Origin: an uncultured Elusimicrobiales bacterium
Lineage (GTDB): Bacteria; Elusimicrobiota; Elusimicrobia; Elusimicrobiales; Elusimicrobiaceae
DNA: 11,169 bases
Assembly (NCBI GenBank): GCA_905235355.1
Contig: CAJOLM010000049.1
Location: 1-11,169 of the forward strand
Reading direction: 5' to 3'
Below, in pieces: positions 1 through 4,893 of the stretch. The notes under the pieces are model-generated. The model was not told the origin of the DNA, did no database searches, and worked only from the letters and a program-made list of their open reading frames with translations. The first letter of the stretch is position 1. Each line of letters starts with the position of its first letter. The position numbers were made by a program, and so were the translations under genes.

Positions 1-19
1 TCCTTTATTTTATAACAGC

Positions 20-484
20 GTGCGCGCGTTTACGCTTATTGAATTATTAGTAGTCGTACTCATTATCGGCATACTGTCCGCTATCGCGCTTCCGCAATAT
101 CAAGTAGCCGTGGAAAAAGCACGTTACACCCAATTGATGTTAATAGGAGACGGGATAGCCCGTGCAGAAGAAATCTATTATATGGCAAATGGTGAATATA
201 CCGATGACTTATCAAAGTTGGATATTTCTTTCCCAGAAGATCCAAATTATTCTGCACATATTGATTTGTCGAGTGGTGCGGTTAATATATATCCTGACGT
301 GGCTACTTTAGGTCACATTGCGTATTTTCAACGTTCCAATTATTATCCTGGCCGCCGGGAGTGCCGGGTATATAAGGCGTACGAAAAAGATTATATGCAC
401 ACAGTTTGTAAAAATATAACAGGGGATAAGGTTGGGGTAGCTGTTGGGGATCCAGCAGTAAGCCGCGCCTATATTTTTCAATAA
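20..484 (+). CDS. Type IV pilin-like protein (prepilin N-terminal methylation domain), 5' end uncertain
   Basis: This is a pilin or pseudopilin, a subunit that would be processed at the inner membrane by a prepilin peptidase and assembled into a type IV pilus or related filament. Visible features are the class III signal core FTLIELLVVVLIIGIL (residues 4-19), Glu at mature position +5, a following helix with ALPQY, and two C-terminal cysteines (C115, C130) that could close a D-loop. The first in-frame start is a GTG at 20 with no Shine-Dalgarno. The frame stays open to base 2 (residues PLFYNS precede the GTG), so the true start may lie outside the window. The residue before the cleavage site is Ala, not the usual Gly. 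No pilus assembly genes are nearby, so this is an orphan pilin. The family is secure, but the role (minor pilin, competence or secretion pseudopilin) is unknown. Confidence 0.85.
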   Translation: MRAFTLIELLVVVLIIGILSAIALPQYQVAVEKARYTQLMLIGDGIARAEEIYYMANGEYTDDLSKLDISFPEDPNYSAHIDLSSGAVNIYPDVATLGHIAYFQRSNYYPGRRECRVYKAYEKDYMHTVCKNITGDKVGVAVGDPAVSRAYIFQ

Positions 485-488
485 AGAA

Positions 489-514
489 CCCCGCGCCGGA
501 AAGAGAGCGCGGGG
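489..514 (-). terminator. GC-rich hairpin between the pilin gene and frr
   Basis: A perfect 8-bp stem (CCCCGCGC, 489-496, with GCGCGGGG, 507-514) encloses a 10-nt loop. It lies 5 nt beyond the pilin stop and 19 nt beyond the frr stop on the other strand. Read on the minus strand, the stem is followed by a moderately T-rich GGTTCTTTATTG. On the plus strand there is no T-run. It therefore most likely ends the pyrH-frr transcript and may also protect the 3' end of the pilin mRNA. Confidence 0.6.
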
Positions 515-533
515 GAAGGAGAATGGGCGGAAA

Positions 534-1097
534 TCAAACCTTCATAATTTCGGCTTCTTTTTCGGCGACCAGCTTGTCAATTTGCGCGATATTGGCATCA
601 GTCGCTTTTTGTACGTCGGCTTCGTAGCGTTTGAGGTCATCTTCGGTTACTTCGCCGGCTTTTTGAGCCTTTTTCACTTTTTCCAAAATATCGCGGCGAC
701 TGTTGCGCACGGCTACTTTAAAGTCTTCGCTCATTTTGGAAATGTTTTTGGCCAGCATTTTGCGGCGGTCTTCGGTCATAGACGGCAAGGTAATGCGGAT
801 CACTTTTCCGTCGTTGACCGGGCTGGCGCCGAGGTCTGCCTTTTGCAAGGCTTTGTCAATTTCGTTTAAAGAAGAAATGTCCCAGGGCTGGATTTCCAGA
901 GTTTTGGCATCTAATACATTGATGAGCGCCATTTGTTTAATCGGCGTCGGCGTACCATAATAATCTACGCGGACATTTTCCAGCAGTTGCGCACTGGCGC
1001 GTCCGGTGCGGATAGTGGATAAATCTTTTTGCAGTTTGGCCACGTGTTCGGTCATTTCGGTTTTACCTTTGTTAATAAATTCGTTAATTCCTTCCAT
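534..1097 (-). CDS. frr: Ribosome recycling factor
   Basis: RRF splits the post-termination ribosome together with EF-G, freeing subunits for the next round of translation in the cytoplasm. The 187-residue length is normal for the family. The three-helix bundle domain carries IRTGRAS (29-35) and the hinge region VDYYGTPTPI (44-53). The C-terminal helix contains AVRNSRRD (129-136), whose first Arg (R131) corresponds to the essential Arg132 of the E. coli protein. The start is supported by AGAGGA at 1102-1107 on the minus strand. It lies 36 bp downstream of pyrH, in the order rpsB-tsf-pyrH-frr conserved in many bacteria. An extended -10 element in the short gap suggests it can also be transcribed alone. 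Confidence 0.97.
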   Translation of the reverse strand: MEGINEFINKGKTEMTEHVAKLQKDLSTIRTGRASAQLLENVRVDYYGTPTPIKQMALINVLDAKTLEIQPWDISSLNEIDKALQKADLGASPVNDGKVIRITLPSMTEDRRKMLAKNISKMSEDFKVAVRNSRRDILEKVKKAQKAGEVTEDDLKRYEADVQKATDANIAQIDKLVAEKEAEIMKV

Positions 1098-1123
1098 AAT
1101 TTCCTCTAGTAGTGGGATACTTT

Positions 1124-1153
1124 ATTATAGCAATTAATAAATCAGCGTGCCGA
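1124..1153 (-). promoter_or_regulatory. Putative extended -10 promoter for frr
   Basis: On the minus strand the pyrH-frr gap contains TTGCTATAAT: a perfect TATAAT (1124-1129) preceded by the TGn extension. A weak -35 (TCGGCA, 1148-1153) sits 18 bp upstream, inside the end of pyrH. The predicted start near 1117 would give a 5' leader of about 20 nt containing the AGAGGA ribosome site. This is a match to sigma-70 consensus only. Confidence 0.5.
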
Positions 1154-1853
1154 TATCCTGGCCGCAAACGGCGCGCTTGATATTTCCTTTTTTGTGCAGG
1201 TTAAACACTTGCACAGGCACCTGATTCTCCATGCAGATAGCTAGCGCGGCGGTGTCCATAAATTGCAAGCGTTTTTCAATGGCTTCTTTATAAGAAATCT
1301 TTTTAATGCGTTTGGCTTTTGGATTTTTCTTGGGGTCGCTGTCATACACGCCGTCCACTTGCGTAGCTTTTAAAAGCACATCAGCACCGATTTCAGAGGC
1401 GCGCAAAGCAGCGGCACTGTCCGTCGTAAAATACGGGTTTCCGGTACCGCCTGCAAAAATGACAATGCGGCCTTTTTCCAGGTGGCGCAGCGCGCGGCGG
1501 CGCACAAAAGGTTCCGCCATTTGATAAATATTGACAGAGGTCTGCACGCGGGTCGGCACGCCGGTTTCTTCCAGGGCAGATTGCAGCGCGATAGCATTAA
1601 TAACGGTAGCGAGCATACCCATGCCATCGGAATTGACGCGGTCAATCACGCCGCCGCCGTCGCGCACGCCGCGCCAAATATTGCCGCCGCCAATGACGAT
1701 AGCCAGTTGGCAGCCGGTTTCTTTATACATTTGTGCAATTTCTTGCGCGATTGCTTTTAAGGAAGTGGCGCTTACGCCGCGGTGTCCGTCTTTGCTCAAA
1801 GCCTCGCCGGACAGTTTAAGTAAAATTCGTTTTTTGCAAGATTTTTTAGCCAT
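1134..1853 (-). CDS. pyrH: UMP kinase (uridylate kinase)
   Basis: PyrH phosphorylates UMP to UDP with ATP in de novo pyrimidine nucleotide synthesis. It is a hexameric amino-acid-kinase-fold enzyme specific to bacteria and archaea. The 239-residue protein has the family motifs in order: KLSGEAL (13-19), the glycine loop GGGNIWRG (55-62), DRVNSDGMGML (71-81) at the UMP pocket, GGTGNPYFTTD (135-145), and KATQVDGVYDSDP (162-174) at the ATP site. The start is fixed by AGGAG at 1861-1865 on the minus strand, 7 nt before the ATG. A strong terminator behind tsf and a separate promoter-like element suggest that pyrH-frr forms its own transcription unit apart from rpsB-tsf. Confidence 0.97.
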   Translation of the reverse strand: MAKKSCKKRILLKLSGEALSKDGHRGVSATSLKAIAQEIAQMYKETGCQLAIVIGGGNIWRGVRDGGGVIDRVNSDGMGMLATVINAIALQSALEETGVPTRVQTSVNIYQMAEPFVRRRALRHLEKGRIVIFAGGTGNPYFTTDSAAALRASEIGADVLLKATQVDGVYDSDPKKNPKAKRIKKISYKEAIEKRLQFMDTAALAICMENQVPVQVFNLHKKGNIKRAVCGQDIGTLIY

Positions 1854-1877
1854 GGGATATCTCCTAGTATTTTCTTC

Positions 1878-1908
1878 ATTGTAGCAAAATTGACACTACT
1901 ATACGCAA
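1878..1908 (-). promoter_or_regulatory. Putative promoter of pyrH-frr
   Basis: Between the tsf terminator and pyrH, the minus strand carries TTGCTACAAT, an extended -10 (TACAAT at 1878-1883 with TGC before it). A -35-like TTGCGT lies at 1903-1908, with a spacer of 19 bp that is longer than ideal. The expected start near 1871 leaves an 18-nt leader that includes the AGGAG site. A promoter is expected here because the terminator at 1950-1974 would otherwise leave pyrH untranscribed. Confidence 0.5.
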
Positions 1909-1949
1909 TAGCAGGCTTTCTCCTGCGCTGTCTTGGTAAAACAGGGCAG

Positions 1950-1974
1950 AAAAAAGCCCCTCTTGCGAGGGGCT
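1950..1974 (-). terminator. Intrinsic terminator after tsf
   Basis: Read on the minus strand, a perfect 8-bp stem AGCCCCTC/GAGGGGCT closes on a GCAA (GNRA-type) tetraloop and is followed by a run of six Ts (1955-1950). It begins 5 nt after the tsf stop. This is a textbook Rho-independent terminator that separates rpsB-tsf from pyrH-frr. Confidence 0.9.
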
Positions 1975-1979
1975 GTAAA

Positions 1980-2801
1980 TTAGAAGCGTACAAAACGTAC
2001 CACTTTTAATTCTCCGCCTAAAGCTTTGGATTCTTCGGCCAGGTAATCGGCAACGGTTTTCTTGTTGTCTTTAATGGTCGGCTGTTCCAACAGGCAGGTT
2101 TCTTTGGCGAACTTTTTGAGTTTGCCCGGCAACATCTTGGCAATCATATCGTCAGATTTGCCTTCGTTTTTGGCCTGGGTGCGATAAATGTCCAGCTCTT
2201 TTTCTTTATCAGCTTCCGGAATATCTTTGGCATCTACCCACATGCTCTGCATACCGACGGTGTGCATCGCCAGCCCGCGGGCAATTTCCGTGGCTTTGGC
2301 GGCATCAGCACCGTTGGTGGCAAGCTCTAATAAAGAAGCTTTTTTATTGTCAGAGTGCACATAGGAAGCAATGACGTTGCCGTCGGCAGCGGTCCAGTTA
2401 TAGGCACCTTTGAAGGTGGTGTTCTCGCCGAATTTCGGCGCTTTTTCCACGATCATTGCCTTAATGGTTTCATCGGCGGTGTAATCTTTTACTTCCGGGT
2501 GTTTCAAAACGTAATCGGCGATATCATCAGCCAAGCCGATAAAGTCCGGCGTTTTGGCCACGAAGTCCGTTTCGCAACCCAAGTAGGCCATAGCGAAATG
2601 TTTGCCGTCAGTTTTGACGGAAACGCGGCCTTCTTTGGTGGCACGGTCGGCGCGTTTGGCTAAATCGGCCAAGCCTTTTTTGCGCAGATAGACAATGGCT
2701 TGTTCCATGTCATTATTGTTTTCTTCCAGGGCTTTTTTGCAAGCCATCAGGCCAGCGCCTGTTTTTTCACGTAATGTTTTAATATCTTCAGCTAAGGACA
2801 T
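1980..2801 (-). CDS. tsf: Translation elongation factor Ts
   Basis: EF-Ts is the nucleotide exchange factor that releases GDP from EF-Tu during elongation. The 273-residue protein has the N-terminal UBA-like domain with LREKTGAGLMACKKAL (10-25), the EF-Tu-contacting ETDFVA (77-82), the dimerisation repeats and a late LLEQPTIKDNKKTV (237-250). The C-terminus stops at VVRFVRF, about ten residues shorter than E. coli EF-Ts, which is common in other phyla. AGGAGA at 2806-2811 on the minus strand supports the start. It follows rpsB after a 57-bp gap that contains a hairpin without a T-run, so co-transcription with rpsB is expected. Confidence 0.97.
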   Translation of the reverse strand: MSLAEDIKTLREKTGAGLMACKKALEENNNDMEQAIVYLRKKGLADLAKRADRATKEGRVSVKTDGKHFAMAYLGCETDFVAKTPDFIGLADDIADYVLKHPEVKDYTADETIKAMIVEKAPKFGENTTFKGAYNWTAADGNVIASYVHSDNKKASLLELATNGADAAKATEIARGLAMHTVGMQSMWVDAKDIPEADKEKELDIYRTQAKNEGKSDDMIAKMLPGKLKKFAKETCLLEQPTIKDNKKTVADYLAEESKALGGELKVVRFVRF

Positions 2802-2825
2802 ATTTTCTCCTAAATTTTTGCTGAA

Positions 2826-2842
2826 GGCCGCGCGGGGCGGCC
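2826..2842 (-). promoter_or_regulatory. GC hairpin in the rpsB-tsf gap
   Basis: The minus strand has a perfect 6-bp stem GGCCGC/GCGGCC with a 5-nt loop. No T-run follows, so it is not a classical terminator. It could be an attenuator or a processing and stability element setting the S2 to EF-Ts ratio. That role is inferred from position only. Confidence 0.4.
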
Positions 2843-2858
2843 CCCAGTACCCAAAAAA

Positions 2859-3998
2859 TTATTTGGCTTCTTCAGCTGCTTTTTTGGTCGTCTTTTTGGC
2901 GGCCGGTTTTTTGGCAGCGGTGGTTTTTTTAGCAGCGGTTTTTTTGGCTGCTTTGGGTTCTTCGGCGGCTTCTTCTTTGGCAGCTTTTACCGTTTTCTTG
3001 ACGGTGGTTGCTTTTTTGGCAGCCGGTTTTTTAGCCGCTTTCTTATCGTCCGCTTCGGCTTTTTCGTGCGCCTTGGCTACTTCGGTATTGGCTTTGGAAA
3101 CGGCCTCGGCAACCTTTTTCTCGGCCTTCGTTTCGGCGGCTACTTTTAATTTGGCAGCGGCTTCGTGTTGGGCTTGGGCTTCGGCAGCGGCATCATGTTC
3201 TTCTTGTTCGCTGGCGAGCATAGCACTTTCAAAAGCATTGGCCATGGCCGGATTGAGCGGGGCTTTTTCGCCTTCTTCCGCAGCGGCAGCTTCAGCCGGT
3301 TGTTTGGCAGCTTCTACTTCGGCGCGGCCTTCTAATACGGCATCAGCAATTGCACCGCAGAACAATTTGATAGAGCGGGCAGCGTCGTCATTACCCGGCA
3401 CAGGTACATCAATCAAATCCGGGTCAGAGTTGGTATCGCATACGGCGACCACAGGGATGCCCAGCACGCGGCTTTCGCGCACGGCACCGGCGGTATCAAC
3501 CGGGTCAATGACAAAGACTACATCGGGCAATACTTTCATATCGCGGATGCCGCCTAATAATTTTTGCAAACGGTTTAATTCTTTGGTCAAGCGGCTGGCT
3601 TCTTTTTTGGAAATGGCTTTAAATACGCCGGAGCCTTCCCATTTTTCCAGCTCGTTCATGCGCTCAATAGATTTTTTGACAGTTTGGAAGTTGGTCAGCG
3701 TACCGCCCAACCATTTTTCATGGATGCAGAAAGCACCGCAGCGAGCAGCTTCCGCCGCAATGGCTTCTTGGGCTTGTTTCTTGGTACCAACAAATAAAAA
3801 TTTGGAACCTTTTTTGGATTCTTCTTTTACAAAAGCGCAGGCTTTCTTTAATTCTTTGGCAGTTTTTTGCAGGTCTAAGATATGAACCCCGTTGCGTTCG
3901 CCGAAGATATAGCGGCTCATTTTGGGATTCCAGCGGGATGTTTGGTGCCCAAAGTGCACGCCCGCTTCCAACATGGACTTCATGGATACATTACTCAT
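2859..3998 (-). CDS. rpsB: 30S ribosomal protein S2 with long histone H1-like C-terminal extension
   Basis: S2 binds late to the 30S subunit near the anti-Shine-Dalgarno end of 16S rRNA, with bS1. Residues 1-228 form a complete S2 domain: MLEAGVHFGHQTSRWNPKM (9-27), LFVGTKKQA (68-76), HEKWLGGTLTNF (93-104), PDVVFVIDP (158-166), and IPVVAVCDTNSDPDLID (181-197). E. coli S2 has 241 residues; this protein has 379. The extra 150 residues comprise an Ala/Glu-rich, helix-prone linker (about 229-298) and a Lys/Ala/Thr/Pro tail (299-379) of KKPAAKK-type repeats resembling histone H1 tails. AAGGAG at 4005-4010 on the minus strand sets the start. A promoter overlapping the preceding terminator and a long leader lie upstream. 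The tail's function is unknown; RNA or membrane contact is a guess. Confidence 0.97.
   Translation of the reverse strand: MSNVSMKSMLEAGVHFGHQTSRWNPKMSRYIFGERNGVHILDLQKTAKELKKACAFVKEESKKGSKFLFVGTKKQAQEAIAAEAARCGAFCIHEKWLGGTLTNFQTVKKSIERMNELEKWEGSGVFKAISKKEASRLTKELNRLQKLLGGIRDMKVLPDVVFVIDPVDTAGAVRESRVLGIPVVAVCDTNSDPDLIDVPVPGNDDAARSIKLFCGAIADAVLEGRAEVEAAKQPAEAAAAEEGEKAPLNPAMANAFESAMLASEQEEHDAAAEAQAQHEAAAKLKVAAETKAEKKVAEAVSKANTEVAKAHEKAEADDKKAAKKPAAKKATTVKKTVKAAKEEAAEEPKAAKKTAAKKTTAAKKPAAKKTTKKAAEEAK
2862..3104 (-). repeat. KKPAAKK-type low-complexity repeats in the S2 tail
   Basis: Residues 299-379 of S2 consist of degenerate KKPAAKK and KKTAAKK units with interspersed EEAAEEP blocks. At DNA level this gives recurring A-runs in the mRNA, including two runs of seven (2924-2930 and 2939-2945). 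Such sequence tends to expand, contract and slip. Confidence 0.8.
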
Positions 3999-4121
3999 TT
4001 TACTCTCCTTGTGAGGCAGTCAGCCAAAATTAGGAAAAGATTTCCCGGCGGCCTGTGCCCGGGCTTCTCAAGGGAAGGGCTTTGATTTGCAACCGAGTTG
4101 CGCCCCGCCAGTGTGAAGCTT
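3999..4121 (-). promoter_or_regulatory. Long 5' leader of rpsB, possible S2 autoregulatory RNA
   Basis: From the predicted start near 4121 to the ATG at 3998 the rpsB mRNA has about 123 untranslated bases, the longest leader in this window apart from uncertain cases. Small stems are visible on the minus strand: GCAAC/GTTGC (4101-4097 with 4093-4089, 3-nt loop), CCCGG/CCGGG (4063-4059 with 4048-4044), and GGAAA/TTTCC (4045-4041 with 4037-4033), the last two being alternatives that share bases. S2 is known to repress its own operon through the rpsB leader in E. coli. A similar role here is inferred; I do not recognise a known S2-leader consensus. Confidence 0.4.
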
Positions 4122-4127
4122 ACCTTT

Positions 4128-4156
4128 ATTATACAAAAAAAACGCGCCCCCGTAAA
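4128..4156 (-). promoter_or_regulatory. rpsB-tsf promoter nested in the upstream terminator
   Basis: The minus strand carries a perfect -10 TATAAT (4128-4133), a 17-bp spacer and a -35-like TTTACG (4151-4156, matching four of six consensus bases). The -35 coincides with the loop of the upstream gene's terminator, and the terminator's stem arm and T-run form the spacer. Transcription would start near 4121. Confidence 0.65.
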
Positions 4157-4165
4157 GGAGCGCGT
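4135..4165 (-). terminator. Intrinsic terminator after the GVQ repeat protein gene
   Basis: On the minus strand, a stem of about 9 bp (ACGCGCTCC pairing with the arm ending GGCGCGT, with one G-T pair) encloses a 6-nt loop (TTTACG) and is followed by eight Ts (4142-4135). It begins 17 nt after the stop of the repeat-protein gene and is a strong Rho-independent terminator. Confidence 0.9.
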
Positions 4166-4181
4166 TCAGATGCTGCTAAAA

Positions 4182-4805
4182 TTAGAAGCGTCCGTTGACG
4201 ATGATCATCGCAGGCAGCCAGTTCTTGGTAGCTACGTTGACTAAACCGATTTGCAAACCGTATACGTTTTCGGTATAGTTAACAAGGCCTAACTGTAAGC
4301 CGTTGACATCTTTGGCTACGTTGACAAAACCAGCTTGTACACCGGTGAATTTTTCGGTATAGTTGACAAAGCTGAATTGGACGCCCGTGAAGTCGTTAAG
4401 ATCCACGTTGACGAAACCAAGTTGTACACCGGTAAAATCACGGTTAGCAAGGTTCAAACCACCCCATTGCACACCGGTAAATTGGTCGGCTACATCAATT
4501 AAAGAACTTTGCACACCGCTAAATTCCGGCGCGCTGGCATAAATCCAAGAGGTTTGCACACCATAGAACTCATTGTTCACTCTAGAATAAGCGAGATCTA
4601 ACTGCACACCGCAGATGTGGTCAGTGGTAGAACCGATACCTAAGTCTAAACCGTGCACATAGTTTAGGTTATTGTGGGAAGCAGCTGCAGCAATATCGCC
4701 CCACAGGGAAAGTTTCAGCCAAGAGCTGTCGGCGGCAAACACGGAGGTCGGCCATTTGCAGAACAAGCCCAAGAGCAGTACAGCAACAAATAACATCTTT
4801 TTCAT
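4182..4805 (-). CDS. Secreted GVQ-repeat surface protein (LA_2272-like)
   Basis: A 207-residue exported protein. An N-terminal Sec signal peptide (MKK followed by the hydrophobic LFVAVLLLGLF, likely cleaved after VFA at residue 24) is followed by about 38 residues and then nine tandem repeats of 14-16 residues (about 63-193) with core pattern (E/D)F(T/S)GVQxGFVN, for example DFTGVQLGFVNV, KFTGVQAGFVNV and NVYGLQIGLVNV. The chain ends NGRF, a terminal Phe typical of outer-membrane beta proteins. The pattern resembles the LA_2272-type surface repeat first named from Leptospira, whose function is unknown. Cys16 does not sit in a valid lipobox, so it is not an obvious lipoprotein. Its own promoter, AGGAGA site (4814-4819) and terminator make it a single-gene unit. 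Regular alternation suggests stacked beta-strands; an outer-membrane location is inferred. Confidence 0.85.
   Translation of the reverse strand: MKKMLFVAVLLLGLFCKWPTSVFAADSSWLKLSLWGDIAAAASHNNLNYVHGLDLGIGSTTDHICGVQLDLAYSRVNNEFYGVQTSWIYASAPEFSGVQSSLIDVADQFTGVQWGGLNLANRDFTGVQLGFVNVDLNDFTGVQFSFVNYTEKFTGVQAGFVNVAKDVNGLQLGLVNYTENVYGLQIGLVNVATKNWLPAMIIVNGRF
4224..4619 (-). repeat. Nine tandem 14-16-residue GVQ repeats
   Basis: Within the surface protein the motif G-(V/L)-Q recurs at fixed spacing nine times. The central and C-terminal copies are closest to each other (GVQxGFVNV), while the first three are diverged (GVQLDLAY, GVQTSWIY, GVQSSLID). The DNA copies vary, so recent slippage expansion is not evident. 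Confidence 0.85.
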
Positions 4806-4845
4806 TGTGTATTTCTCCTAAGTTTAATGGTAAGACTACCACTCT

Positions 4846-4874
4846 ATTATATGTTTTTTAGTTGGAGAGTGCAA
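4846..4874 (-). promoter_or_regulatory. Promoter of the GVQ repeat protein gene
   Basis: The minus strand has a perfect TATAAT (4846-4851) and a -35-like TTGCAC (4869-4874) exactly 17 bp apart, or TTTGCA at an 18-bp spacing. The predicted start near 4839 gives a leader of about 34 nt with AGGAGA before the ATG. It begins 18 bp after the ftsA-like stop. Confidence 0.65.
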
Positions 4875-4893
4875 ATAAATGGAGAAAAGCTGC

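Noticed and set aside
515..612. AAGGAGA followed by ATG (523) on the plus strand, as if starting a small gene
   Set aside because: The frame closes after about 30 codons and runs antisense into the conserved end of frr. The ribosome-like site is chance.
2695..3885. Long plus-strand open frame of 396 codons with hydrophobic FLAAxFLAA stretches
   Set aside because: It lies antisense to rpsB and tsf; the hydrophobic blocks are the mirror of the KKPAAKK codons. It has no ribosome site or promoter.
4224..4619. CRISPR-like or DNA-level tandem repeat array
   Set aside because: The periodicity is in protein sequence; the DNA units vary in length and sequence and are coding throughout.
4740..4805. 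Lipoprotein reading of the GVQ protein because of Cys16
   Set aside because: The residues before Cys are LGLF, which do not fit a lipobox; a signal peptidase I site after VFA is better.
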